NCBI RefSeq assembly: GCF_016798245.1
Contig: NZ_JAEUZA010000006.1
Coordinates: 1-64,000 of the forward strand
Length of the DNA stretch: 64,000 nucleotides
Source: Alkalicoccobacillus gibsonii
GTDB taxonomy: Bacteria > Bacillota > Bacilli > Bacillales > Bacillaceae_D
Direction of reading: 5' to 3'
Shown: piece by piece, positions 8,144 to 16,522 of the stretch
How positions within the stretch are numbered: position 1 is the first letter of the stretch
Layout: each line of letters starts with the position of its first letter
Position numbers and translations under genes: made by a program
Notes under the pieces: generated by a model
The model's input: the letters and a program-made list of their open reading frames with translations, nothing else
What the model was told of the DNA's origin: nothing
Database searches by the model: none

Positions 8144-8941
8144 TCACTCTTTCTTCATGACCCCAATCCCATCCATCCATCTAAAAAACGGTCGCTCCGC
8201 AATCCACATTGAAAACGACACCCGCTCTGCTGCAAGCAATAACAAAAACAGAATGGTTACGCTAAAGTATTGTAATTCCGCAGACCCTTCATGTGTAAGC
8301 CAAATAGCAAGAATCGCTCCGGTGGCAGTAGCACCGTTGTCACCAAGCACGGCTTTTCTTTCTCCCTCCATCACATACACTAAATAAAAAATAGTTAATA
8401 CATACACTAAGGTTGAAAACCTTGGAATTGGCATAAATGCGACAATAACCGCTGAAACCATTAAGGAAATTTTCCACACTCGTAAAGGGCGGGTATCAAA
8501 TAAGTTCATGATGTGCGGAAACAAACATAGAAGCATAAACATCATAATACTTGTGATTCCAGACTGAGGCTGACTTAAAAAAGTATAAACACCCGCAAGC
8601 AAAATGGTTCCTACCGCTTTTATTAAACCAGTTGTCCATCTTCGATCATTTAAAAACACACCGATGTGGCCACGAATGCCTTTTGGTTCACCACTCCCAT
8701 AACGGTCGTCAATAAAACCAATGATCCAAATACCTATGACATAACCTAAAGAGATGTAACTAAAAACAGCAGATTCATTCGGCGGGAAGGCACACATGAC
8801 CGCATAACTATAAACGACAAATGCCCCTAGGCTGTAAGGAACAATCGTTTGTTCGTAATTACGTACGGTCCATCTTGCCTCATAAAAAGCACACATACTC
8901 GTAAAAGCAATAATAGGTAACGTCAGCATTAATAAAATCAT
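8144..8941 (-). CDS. MraY/WecA-like phosphoglycosyltransferase (membrane)
   Basis: This 265-residue, very hydrophobic protein has about eight or nine predicted membrane segments. It shows degenerate hallmarks of the polyprenyl-phosphate N-acetylhexosamine-1-phosphate transferase family (MraY, WecA, TagO): an Asp pair in GFIDDRYG, NLFDTRPLR where the family has a nucleotide-sugar loop, and GDNGATATG matching the GDNGS motif. It is shorter than MraY (about 320). Its ATG overlaps the stop of the upstream glycosyltransferase gene (ATGA). I infer attachment of a sugar phosphate to a lipid carrier at the inner membrane face; the substrate is unknown. It ends the steA-GT2 operon. Confidence 0.65.
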   Translation of the reverse strand: MILLMLTLPIIAFTSMCAFYEARWTVRNYEQTIVPYSLGAFVVYSYAVMCAFPPNESAVFSYISLGYVIGIWIIGFIDDRYGSGEPKGIRGHIGVFLNDRRWTTGLIKAVGTILLAGVYTFLSQPQSGITSIMMFMLLCLFPHIMNLFDTRPLRVWKISLMVSAVIVAFMPIPRFSTLVYVLTIFYLVYVMEGERKAVLGDNGATATGAILAIWLTHEGSAELQYFSVTILFLLLLAAERVSFSMWIAERPFFRWMDGIGVMKKE

Positions 8942-9603
8942 TGAGCTTCACCTTTTAACTGTCTTCTTATCTGACGCCACTGATTGTATCGATGCATAAC
9001 GCCTGTGAGATTACGTCCCATTTCACGATGCTGCATTTGAGATTCAATTTCGAGTAGCCGAGCTCCCCCATGAATCATGTGCAAACACATCATCGTTTCA
9101 ATTCCATAGCCTGTATAATTCTTGCTAAGCAGTAGCCTGAGCCATCTTCTTTGAAAGGCCCGTTGACCAGAAAGGGGAGCTTCTAACCAGACCCCTGTCT
9201 GCTCATGAATCAACCGCTGAACCTTTGATTTCACAAACCCATTTCCTCCGCGACTGAGACGCGGAACCTTTGAGATGGTTAGATCCGCTTCCTTTTTCAT
9301 TAGAGGTTCTAGTAAGTGGATCGCTTCACTTGCGGAGTCTTCTAGATCTGCATCCAGACACATAATGTAGGAACCCTTTGCTCGCGTCCAGCCTGTTTGT
9401 AACGCATATCCCTTCCCTTTGTTTTCAGGAAGAAGAATATGCAAATCAGCCAATTCTTCTGCAATCTCAGCAGTTAAATCAACGCTTCCATCATTCACAC
9501 AAATAATTTCGTGTTCAAACGGAATGGTTCTTGCCGCCTGAATCGTGGCAGCTAACCGTTCTTGCTCGTTATAAGCAGGAATCACAATGGAGACTCTAGT
9601 CAT
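8938..9603 (-). CDS. family 2 glycosyltransferase
   Basis: This soluble GT-A fold glycosyltransferase opens with VSIVIPAYNEQERL and carries the metal-binding acidic motif CLDADLED near residue 88. At 221 residues it lacks the C-terminal membrane segments of many polyprenyl-phosphate sugar transferases. I start it at the ATG of MTRVSIV: a GGAAGGGAG site lies 8 nt upstream and the gene then overlaps the end of steA by 8 bp. A longer start upstream would have no site. Donor and acceptor are unknown; the downstream MraY-like gene suggests a lipid-linked acceptor. Confidence 0.8.
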   Translation of the reverse strand: MTRVSIVIPAYNEQERLAATIQAARTIPFEHEIICVNDGSVDLTAEIAEELADLHILLPENKGKGYALQTGWTRAKGSYIMCLDADLEDSASEAIHLLEPLMKKEADLTISKVPRLSRGGNGFVKSKVQRLIHEQTGVWLEAPLSGQRAFQRRWLRLLLSKNYTGYGIETMMCLHMIHGGARLLEIESQMQHREMGRNLTGVMHRYNQWRQIRRQLKGEAQ

Positions 9604-10723
9604 GTCTGATTTCTCCCTTCCTAACAAACAACCTGTACCCTTGGCCAATTATTTTTTGTAACTCCTTTGCCTCCGCCTTCAGTTCCTGTCGCATGCGTTT
9701 AACTTGAGATACAAAGGATGTCCCTTCAAACAGAAGATGAATCCCTTTTAAATCGGTCATACGGTCACCCGATTCCATACGTGATAAGATGGTAGAGCCC
9801 ATGCCCAGTCGCTGTTTCTCCATAAATTCTTTTACTCCAAAACGACACCCTATTAAAAAAAGATGATCAGCACCGGCAGCATGTATCGCTCGTATCGCTA
9901 CATCTTCACTTGTTCCGATAAGGTCCACACTTTGCGATTCTAACCCTAAGTTATCTACAAGCGTACGTCCCGGCGACTCTCCATTCATGTAAGAGTGGCA
10001 CACTATATTGGCACCACATTGAAGCGCAGTGTGGGAAACGGAATCCATGTCACCTATGATAAAATGGGGTACGAGCCCTAGTTCCAGCAGTCCATCTGCA
10101 GCGCCATCAACCGCTACAATAACCGGGTTAGTAAGGATGATCCAGCGCTTCATCGCCTTTACATCATGCTTGTACTTGCCATTCCGTGCGACAATCAACA
10201 CTTGTTTCTGTTTAATCTCATGAAACGAAGAAGGGAGCTTTATTGGCTCTAGAAAGTCAGCTAGATCACTTTTTGCATGATAAAATGTATTTTCGATAAA
10301 TGATTTAAACATGGTTGGAAAATGTACTCTTGCTTGTTCATTTAGTAGATCAACCTTCTCAGGCGTGTACTGATTGAGCCTTGCTAGTTCCAAGCACTCA
10401 CCCTTATCTTGAATGAATAGCTTGTTCTCTTTAATTAATACCGTCGCCCCGGCCAGCACCCCGGCCCAATCATTCCAATCTGACACATCACATACAATGA
10501 CCCCTGCTTGTATTAGACGCGTGATGTTATCATGTTCATATGTTCCAGTCATTGAAGGTCTTCGATTGACAACAGCTTTTACCTTTTTCTCGAGGATTGC
10601 ATCTGTTGTGACTGAGTCCAGATCCTCGTGCCACACTAGCAGAATGGCATGATCAGGTATTCTATGTAATAGTTCTTTTGTTCGTTTACCTTCAAATGCT
10701 TGCCCTTGTATAATTTGAGTCAT
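9596..10723 (-). CDS. steA: SteA-like protein with thiamine-pyrophosphokinase-type catalytic domain
   Basis: The 375-residue protein matches the family annotated as putative cytokinetic ring protein SteA. The central domain (about 165-290) has the thiamine pyrophosphokinase-like motif VDGAADGLLELG...IIGDMDSVS, and an N-terminal domain precedes it. In Corynebacterium SteA acts with the membrane protein SteB at the division septum (established for that genus only). Here the C-terminus ends in a cytosolic basic helix, and no SteB-like gene is visible. It leads an operon with two glycosyltransferase-type genes. Its location near recN and tlyA recalls the actinobacterial arrangement. Confidence 0.7.
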   Translation of the reverse strand: MTQIIQGQAFEGKRTKELLHRIPDHAILLVWHEDLDSVTTDAILEKKVKAVVNRRPSMTGTYEHDNITRLIQAGVIVCDVSDWNDWAGVLAGATVLIKENKLFIQDKGECLELARLNQYTPEKVDLLNEQARVHFPTMFKSFIENTFYHAKSDLADFLEPIKLPSSFHEIKQKQVLIVARNGKYKHDVKAMKRWIILTNPVIVAVDGAADGLLELGLVPHFIIGDMDSVSHTALQCGANIVCHSYMNGESPGRTLVDNLGLESQSVDLIGTSEDVAIRAIHAAGADHLFLIGCRFGVKEFMEKQRLGMGSTILSRMESGDRMTDLKGIHLLFEGTSFVSQVKRMRQELKAEAKELQKIIGQGYRLFVRKGEIRHD

Positions 10724-10848
10724 TGCTATAATCCTCCACTGGACACCTTTTCATTTAGTATGTGCACCAAGTGGGTAAACATTCTCCGTTTATCTAATTG
10801 AAAAAGTACGCTATACTAGGCATACTTAATGAAAAGGAGCGAATCTGC

Positions 10849-11046
10849 TTGTCTAAACGGTTGTTACTTACATTTCATAGCTTCATTTTCCTTTTTGCTA
10901 TCGGCGTAATTTCAGCATATTTTCTTTCTGATTCTTCATCTGGTCGTGATATGTTTTATTTGATCCTTGGGATCGGTATTGCCTTATCTAGTGTATTCAA
11001 CTTAATCCGACTATCAAGACCTTATAAAGCGTCCACAGGAAAGTAA
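10849..11046 (+). CDS. unknown small membrane protein (65 aa)
   Basis: I do not recognise this protein. Starting at a TTG with AAAAGGAG 8 nt upstream gives 65 residues with two hydrophobic segments (about 4-25 and 34-52) and a basic C-terminal tail ending STGK. An in-frame ATG 51 bp upstream has no ribosome site and overlaps a possible -10 (TATACT), so I reject it. It is a single gene facing a convergent lipoprotein gene, and a hairpin shared by both follows. Confidence 0.6.
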   Translation: MSKRLLLTFHSFIFLFAIGVISAYFLSDSSSGRDMFYLILGIGIALSSVFNLIRLSRPYKASTGK

Positions 11047-11058
11047 TGTTCATGATAA

Positions 11059-11091
11059 AGAGCCAGCTGATCATTAGTCAGCTGGCTCTTC
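11059..11091. terminator. bidirectional terminator
   Basis: A 13-bp perfect stem (AAGAGCCAGCTGA) with a 7-nt loop lies between the convergent genes. It overlaps the last codons of the lipoprotein gene on the minus strand. The T-tracts on either side are short, so efficiency is uncertain. Confidence 0.6.
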
Positions 11092-11523
11092 TTGATAAAA
11101 GGGATAAAATTCCCATTGCTCATATTGATCTTTATCCCAAGTGACTTCCCAAATACCTGGGGTAAGCCTATCGTAAATATACCCATCCTCTGCAAAATAT
11201 GCAGAGGATGGTAGGCTATCAGGCTCTAAACATAACCAAGCTCCGCAAACAACTCCTTCTTGCAACGGACCATAACGACCACTATACTCATCCATCCAAA
11301 TCTCAACGCGACCATCTGTGACCGTTTTTAACGTCTCATCCACTACTGCTTCAGAGTGAAAAGGGTCACTTAAACCAGCGTACGATAAAAACTCCTTGTC
11401 CACTGGCTTAGGTGCCACAAAATATGCTTCTGTAACATTAGTTGACTGACCACAGGACACAAGTACGGCGGCAATACCTAATAAGGTGAACCATACGCCT
11501 TTTCTTTTTAGCATTGTACCCAC
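11074..11523 (-). CDS. unknown lipoprotein (149 aa)
   Basis: An N-terminal signal (KRKGVWFTLLGIAAVLVSC) ends in a lipobox LVSC, so the mature protein should be a lipoprotein on the outer face of the membrane. The rest is acidic and aromatic-rich (EIWMDEYSGRYG, WEVTWDKDQYEQWEFYPF), with a cysteine pair in VVCGAWLCLEP. No domain is recognised. I chose the GTG start because GGAGGAG lies 4 nt upstream; an ATG three codons later is the alternative and leaves the signal intact. It lies beyond spo0A on the same strand, behind the spo0A terminator. Confidence 0.7.
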   Translation of the reverse strand: MGTMLKRKGVWFTLLGIAAVLVSCGQSTNVTEAYFVAPKPVDKEFLSYAGLSDPFHSEAVVDETLKTVTDGRVEIWMDEYSGRYGPLQEGVVCGAWLCLEPDSLPSSAYFAEDGYIYDRLTPGIWEVTWDKDQYEQWEFYPFYQEEPAD

Positions 11524-11611
11524 TATACTCCTCCAATACATTAATATAATGTATATATATAAATGTGGAGTGAGAAATAGTTCAACCATATTCTAAACGA
11601 TTTCTAAATAA

Positions 11612-11653
11612 AATAGCCTTCAATGGTAGGTCATACTACACATTGAAAGCTAG
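11612..11653 (-). terminator. spo0A terminator
   Basis: An imperfect stem (AGCTTTCAATG against CATTGAAGGCT) with a roughly 15-nt loop is followed by ATTTTATTT on the minus strand, downstream of the spo0A stop. Confidence 0.65.
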
Positions 11654-11699
11654 CTTATCGTACGAATATAAGATGTTTAACGCTGGAATGAATTAATGT

Positions 11700-12493
11700 T
11701 TAACCAACCTTATGTTCAATTCGTAATTTGTCTGCAACCATCGCAATAAATTCACTGTTTGTTGGTTTAGCTTTTGACTGACTAACGGTATAACCGAATA
11801 AACTAGAAATGGATTCAATGTTCCCGCGGCTCCAAGCCACTTCAATAGCATGACGAATGGCACGCTCTACACGACTGGATGTTGTATTGAATTTTTTCCG
11901 ATATCCGGATATAAAACTTTTGTAATTGATCCTAGCAATTCAATGTCATTGTAAACCATTGTGATGGCTTCTCTAAGGTACATATATCCTTTGATATGTG
12001 CCGGGACCCCAATTTCATGGATGATCGCTGTAATGCTTGCATCCAAGTTAAAGCGCTTATCTGATCGTGATGGTGAGTGATTCATCGTAAATGTTGATGT
12101 TTTTTGTGTGATGCCCGCTTTTTTGCCACCAATTTCACGAACCTTAGCGACCAAAATTTCCATATCAAATGGCTTAAGCACATAATACGAAGCGCCAAGA
12201 TCGACAGCTTTTTTTGTTACGTCTTCTTGACCAAACGCTGTAAGCATAATGATGTTAGGCTTGTGACCACTACCAGAATTGATCCGTTCCAAAACGGCAA
12301 GCCCATCTAAATGAGGCATGATAATGTCTAACAATAAAACGTCTGGCTGTTTGTCTTCAACTAAGCTCAGGCATTCTTGCCCATTATATGCTACACCGGC
12401 TATTGTCATATCATCTTGAGCCGAAATATATTCACTGAGTAAATTAACCAATTCCCGATTATCATCCACGACACATACTTTTATTTTATCCAC
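11700..12493 (-). pseudogene. spo0A: sporulation master regulator Spo0A, apparent one-base frameshift
   Basis: Spo0A is the response regulator that starts sporulation. The receiver domain (1-120) is intact: acidic pocket, phospho-acceptor Asp in VLLLDIIMP, and Lys in YVLKPFD. The DNA-binding domain reads normally to LYPDIGK. There the frame runs through GGA AAA AAT and stops after 208 residues (11867). One extra base in the A6 run (11892-11897) restores [16 protein letters not shown] to the usual end [13 protein letters not shown] at 11700, giving 264 residues. So the sequence shows a single-base deletion in a homopolymer that would remove much of the recognition domain. The start is GTG behind AAGGAGG. 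A base-calling error is the simplest cause; A AAA AAT is also a classic -1 slippery heptamer. Confidence 0.9.
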
Positions 12494-12537
12494 AAAATAT
12501 CCTCCTTGAGTTCAATTGTAAGTTTTCTGTATGTAAT

Positions 12538-12566
12538 CAATTCGACAGTTTGATTCTAAGTCCTTT
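12538..12566 (-). promoter_or_regulatory. sigma-H-type promoter of spo0A overlapping a 0A box
   Basis: The minus strand reads AAAGGACTT, 11 nt, GTCGAATTG, close to the sigma-H consensus (RNAGGAWWW N11-12 RNNGAATWW). The -10 element overlaps a perfect 0A box TGTCGAA (12541-12547). This fits the known sigma-H-driven, Spo0A-controlled promoter of B. subtilis spo0A. The assignment comes from pattern matching. Confidence 0.65.
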
Positions 12567-12661
12567 ATTTTTTTAAAATAAACCTTATTCTTTTACAAAT
12601 ACTTAATTTTTCTTCGTTATTCGCTTCTTTTCGATTAATTAATTAAGATAATATATAAATT

Positions 12662-12668
12662 TGTCGAA
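12662..12668 (+). promoter_or_regulatory. distal 0A box upstream of spo0A
   Basis: A second perfect 7-bp Spo0A-binding consensus TGTCGAA lies about 120 bp upstream of the promoter-proximal box, in the AT-rich leader between spoIVB and spo0A. A 7-bp match can arise by chance, but two in 230 bp upstream of spo0A is suggestive. Confidence 0.5.
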
Positions 12669-12702
12669 TAATCTTTAGCACAAACTTACCTATATGAAAA
12701 TA

Positions 12703-12741
12703 ATAAACAGGCTAGACGAGTTAACTCGCTTTAGCCTGTTT
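12703..12741 (-). terminator. spoIVB terminator
   Basis: An AAACAGGCTA/TAGCCTGTTT stem, with an inner GCGAGTTAACTCG fold, ends in ATTATTTTC on the minus strand. It includes the spoIVB stop codon. Confidence 0.75.
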
Positions 12742-14013
12742 AAGTTCATTTGTCACTCCTGCTTCTTCAAGCATCCAACCAATATGACAACCATAACCCG
12801 ACGTTGGATCGTTTACAAATACATGTGTGACAGCACCAACCAGTTTTCCATCTTGTATAATGGGACTTCCACTCATCCCTTGAACAATGCCACCTGTCGC
12901 TTCAAGTAACTTAGGATCCGTTACTTTTAAAACAAGTCCTTTTGTAGCCGGTTGCTTTTGTTGAATGGCATTTACAATTTGAATATCAAATTCTTCTACT
13001 TTCTCTCCACTAACTACCGTTAAAATCTTAGCTGGTCCTTCTTTTATCTGATTCGATAAGGCAATAGGAAGCTCCTTATCCATAATATCATTTTTTAAGT
13101 CCGCTTTGTTAAGCGTACCAAAAATTCCAAACGAACTATTTTTATTTATTTGGCCCAGTATTTCTCGATTCTTAGAAAAGCTCGCTAATTTTTCTCCAGG
13201 ATCCCCATGACTTCCCTTTTCAATCGATGTTACAGAAGACCTGAGAACCTCTCCATCGTGGACTGCAATAGGCTTATGCGTGTCAGAATCAGAAATCACA
13301 TGTCCTAATGCACCAAACTTCTTAGATTGGGGATCATAAAAGGTCATGGTTCCTACTCCTGCTGCAGAATCTCTAATAAACAGGCCCATCCGATATGATT
13401 GCTCACCACTGGCTTTAATCGGCTGCAACGTTGTGTTTAATGGATGTTGATTTCGCTTTAGTTCAATGTTTAAGTCTTGATTCTTTTCGCCTGCTTGCTG
13501 TACAACTTGTGTTACTTGGCTCATCTTTTCAATTGAGACACCGTTAATTTTAGTAATCATGTCTCCTACTTCAATACCTGCTGTTTCTCCAGGTGATACT
13601 TCCCCTGTATTTGTCTTAATTAAATGATGCCCTACAACCAATACACCTTTTGTATTCAGTTTTACACCGATTGATTGACCACCTGCAATAACCTTTTGCT
13701 CGGGTAGTACATCTACAGTTGTTGATTTAACAGGGAATCCACCCACTGCTTTAAACACAACTTCTTCGGTTCCTGCACTCATCGCCGCAATTGATTCGGC
13801 ATCCTGAATGTGTAATGTAGAGTCACCATGAGTCGGATCAACCGTTAAGAGCTTTGGTGCTTTTAGCGTTACTGACTCCCCTTTAAACACAGAGATAGAT
13901 GTTGGGATATGTGCCCATTCTTTTAATGGGTTCCAAAAACCTATACACAGCATTCCTGCAAGAAGCAAGATGCCGACCACCATACGCACTCCTTCTACCT
14001 TCAAATTCTTCAC
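12721..14013 (-). CDS. spoIVB: SpoIVB serine peptidase (S55), sigma-K checkpoint
   Basis: SpoIVB is secreted from the forespore into the intermembrane space, where it cleaves SpoIVFA and so triggers pro-sigma-K processing. One membrane segment (about 8-28) anchors or exports it. A PDZ domain lies around 120-200 ([21 protein letters not shown]). The S55 catalytic residues are visible: His in GALGHVISD and Ser in GMSGSPII. I place the start at a GTG with GGGAG 8 nt upstream (430 residues, close to the 426 of B. subtilis); an ATG 27 bp further up has no site. It lies between recN and spo0A as in Bacillus. Confidence 0.93.
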   Translation of the reverse strand: MKNLKVEGVRMVVGILLLAGMLCIGFWNPLKEWAHIPTSISVFKGESVTLKAPKLLTVDPTHGDSTLHIQDAESIAAMSAGTEEVVFKAVGGFPVKSTTVDVLPEQKVIAGGQSIGVKLNTKGVLVVGHHLIKTNTGEVSPGETAGIEVGDMITKINGVSIEKMSQVTQVVQQAGEKNQDLNIELKRNQHPLNTTLQPIKASGEQSYRMGLFIRDSAAGVGTMTFYDPQSKKFGALGHVISDSDTHKPIAVHDGEVLRSSVTSIEKGSHGDPGEKLASFSKNREILGQINKNSSFGIFGTLNKADLKNDIMDKELPIALSNQIKEGPAKILTVVSGEKVEEFDIQIVNAIQQKQPATKGLVLKVTDPKLLEATGGIVQGMSGSPIIQDGKLVGAVTHVFVNDPTSGYGCHIGWMLEEAGVTNELKQAKAS

Positions 14014-14096
14014 TCTCCTAGCTCCCAACCCACACCTCATGTGGCTGTACTATTAATGTTGCCTCCAAATAGCACATTTATAACTGGAACCATCAG

Positions 14097-14125
14097 AAAA
14101 AGCTACCCTTAACTGGGTAGCTTTT
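14097..14125 (-). terminator. recN terminator
   Basis: An 11-bp stem AAAGCTACCCA against GGGTAGCTTT with TTTTT on the minus strand follows recN. Confidence 0.85.
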
Positions 14126-14138
14126 GTATGAATAATCC

Positions 14139-15842
14139 TTAAGCATGTTTATGTTGGCTAGCAAGATCCAACAATTCATGAGCATGCTGTTTCGTTAACT
14201 CAGTGACCTCTACACCTGAAATCATTCTGGCAAGCTCTTCCACCTTAGACTTCTCTTTCAGTCCTGTTACAGATGTCGATACTCGATCCTTTGATTCATG
14301 CTTTGAGATATATAAATGTTGATCAGCCATCGCAGCGACTTGAGGTAGGTGCGTAATGACGAGCACTTGTGAACCTGAAGCAATGGTATAGATTTTTTCA
14401 GCAATCGCTTGGGCTACTCGACCACTTACTCCTGTATCTACTTCATCAAAAATCACTGAGGTGACGCCTTGATGCGTAGAGAAGATGGATTTAATGGCGA
14501 GCATGATTCGAGAAATTTCTCCACCTGAAGCCACTTTAGCCAAGGGTTTGACGGGTTCTCCAGGATTGGTGGAGATAAAGAATTCCACTTGATCCACACC
14601 GTTTGCAGATAAAGCTGCCATTCCCTTATTTTCATCCAATGAAGAGCTTTGAATGTTGATCTCAAAAATGGTCTTTTCCATATATAAAGCTCTAAGCTGC
14701 TTGTGAATGGCTTCAGTCAGCTCTAAAGCAGCCTTTTTGCGAATTGTTGTGAGCGCTTTGGCTTCAACTGTTAAATCAAGAAGAACACCGTCAAGCTCCT
14801 GATGTAAGGAATGCAAACGGTCATCCTTATTGAGTTTTGTATCAAGCTCTTCCTCAATTCGCGAAGCATACTCTAATATCTCTTCCACCGTTGTACCATA
14901 TTTGCGCTTAAGCTGCTGGATTTCAGCGAGGCGATTCTCAATTAATTCTAAACGATCAGGATCAAATTCAATTTGCTCCATTTGCTCTCTAATTGAAAAC
15001 GCCGCTTCCTCCATCATATAATAGCTACTACTCACACTTTCATGTAAGGATTTCAGATTGGCATCTAGATCACTCGCTGTTTCGAGATTCGCCGCACTAT
15101 CGTTCATGGCATCAAGTGCCTGCCCATCGCCATACAGTCGTTCATAGCTATCTCTAAGCAGTGTATAAAGCTTTTCACTATTAGCTAAACGTTTGCGATC
15201 TTCTTCAAGCTGATCGTCTTCTTTTGGCTTAAGTTCAGCTTTCTCGATTTCTTCTAATTGATACCTAAGTAAATCGATTCGCTGAGCCGTTTCTTGCTCA
15301 TTTTCGCTTAAGGCCGATATTTGTTTATTAATTTTCTGAGCCCGTTCATACAACTCACGATATTCTTGGAATGTGGATTTAAGCTTGTTCGTCGCATACT
15401 GGTCCAAAAACCGCAAATGCTTGTCCGGTTGCATTAATGACTGATGCTCATGCTGACCATGAACATCAACTAAAGACTGACCGATTTCACGTAGGATACC
15501 AAGTGTAACTAGCTTACCATTGATTCGACAAATGCTTTTCCCTTGACTCGTTATTTCCCTGCGCAAGATCAGTTCTTCATTCGCCTCTATTCCAAGTTCA
15601 ACAGCTTTTAAGACCGCTTGATGTTTGGCGTCAACTGCAAATAATCCTTCGATCTCTGCTCTTGTTTCTCCGTGACGAACAAACTCTGCAGAACCTCGTC
15701 CACCAAGTAATAAACCAATGGCATCAATAATAATGGACTTCCCTGCGCCTGTCTCTCCAGTTAGAACAGTTAGACCACTTTCAAAAGGAATGGTCAGTTC
15801 TTCAATTATGGCAAAATGCCTCACTGAAAGTTCAATTAACAT
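14139..15842 (-). CDS. recN: DNA repair ATPase RecN
   Basis: RecN is an SMC-like ATPase recruited early to DNA double-strand breaks. Walker A (GETGAGKS) sits at about residue 29, two coiled-coil arms occupy about 160-370, and the ABC signature KVASGGEISR and Walker B VIFDEVDTGVSG are near the C-terminus. Its 567 residues are normal. Its ATG lies 12 bp downstream of argR, so the two are probably co-transcribed, as in B. subtilis. Confidence 0.96.
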   Translation of the reverse strand: MLIELSVRHFAIIEELTIPFESGLTVLTGETGAGKSIIIDAIGLLLGGRGSAEFVRHGETRAEIEGLFAVDAKHQAVLKAVELGIEANEELILRREITSQGKSICRINGKLVTLGILREIGQSLVDVHGQHEHQSLMQPDKHLRFLDQYATNKLKSTFQEYRELYERAQKINKQISALSENEQETAQRIDLLRYQLEEIEKAELKPKEDDQLEEDRKRLANSEKLYTLLRDSYERLYGDGQALDAMNDSAANLETASDLDANLKSLHESVSSSYYMMEEAAFSIREQMEQIEFDPDRLELIENRLAEIQQLKRKYGTTVEEILEYASRIEEELDTKLNKDDRLHSLHQELDGVLLDLTVEAKALTTIRKKAALELTEAIHKQLRALYMEKTIFEINIQSSSLDENKGMAALSANGVDQVEFFISTNPGEPVKPLAKVASGGEISRIMLAIKSIFSTHQGVTSVIFDEVDTGVSGRVAQAIAEKIYTIASGSQVLVITHLPQVAAMADQHLYISKHESKDRVSTSVTGLKEKSKVEELARMISGVEVTELTKQHAHELLDLASQHKHA

Positions 15843-15854
15843 CGATTCCCCACC

Positions 15855-16304
15855 TTATAGCATGTCTAAGAATCGAGAACTAATGAGTTCTCCATCCTTT
15901 TTATTCTTGCAGATAATCAATAAGGTATCATCTCCACAAATGGTTCCCATTAGCTCTTCCCAATCAAGATTGTCAATTAACGCTCCAATCGCGTTGGCAT
16001 TTCCAGGTAAGCATTTCATGACAATCAAGTTGTCCGTACTGTCAATACTGATAAAGCTATCTGTTAGGCTGCGCTTAAGCTTTTGCAGCGGGTTAAACCG
16101 TTGATCCGCAGGTAAGCTATATTTATAGCGTCCATCCTGCATAGGTACCTTTACAAGATGCAATTCCTTTATGTCTCTTGATACCGTAGCTTGAGTTACG
16201 TTATACCCTAATCCTTTTAAATAATCAACTAAGTCTTCTTGCGTTTCAATGGCTTGATTCGCGATGACTTCCCTTATCTTAATATGTCGTTGACCTTTAT
16301 TCAA
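15855..16304 (-). CDS. argR: arginine repressor ArgR/AhrC
   Basis: This arginine-responsive hexameric regulator represses arginine synthesis and activates catabolism. The N-terminal winged helix carries [15 protein letters not shown]; the C-terminal oligomerisation and arginine-binding domain has [15 protein letters not shown] and [13 protein letters not shown] start at TTG ([12 protein letters not shown]), with AAGGTG 8 nt upstream, giving the family length of 149. An ATG six codons earlier with AAGGA is also possible. A terminator after tlyA separates it from the upstream genes. Confidence 0.93.
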   Translation of the reverse strand: MNKGQRHIKIREVIANQAIETQEDLVDYLKGLGYNVTQATVSRDIKELHLVKVPMQDGRYKYSLPADQRFNPLQKLKRSLTDSFISIDSTDNLIVMKCLPGNANAIGALIDNLDWEELMGTICGDDTLLIICKNKKDGELISSRFLDML

Positions 16305-16476
16305 TAAACTCACCTTTTTCATATGATTTCCTTATCACCCATTATGATATGAAATGCCTACTAAAACAATAGCTGAACCCATTTCAACAAAAAAGAAAAC
16401 AAGAACTAACATCATAAAAATAAAGCAACATGTACGATTTATGCATGAATGTAATGAAAACCAGCTGAATTTAAAA

Positions 16477-16516
16477 AGGGACTGATGACTCTAAATAATA
16501 GAATCATTAGTCCCCC
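16477..16516 (-). terminator. tlyA terminator
   Basis: An imperfect stem (GGGACTAATGATTC against GAGTCATCAGTCCC) followed by TTTTT lies between tlyA and argR on the minus strand. Confidence 0.75.
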
Positions 16517-16522
16517 TTTACA

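Noticed and set aside
16323-16470. Autoregulatory ARG box upstream of argR
   Set aside because: CATGAATGTAATGAAAA near 16444 is only a partial match to the AhrC box, and the region is AT-rich, so chance similarity is likely.
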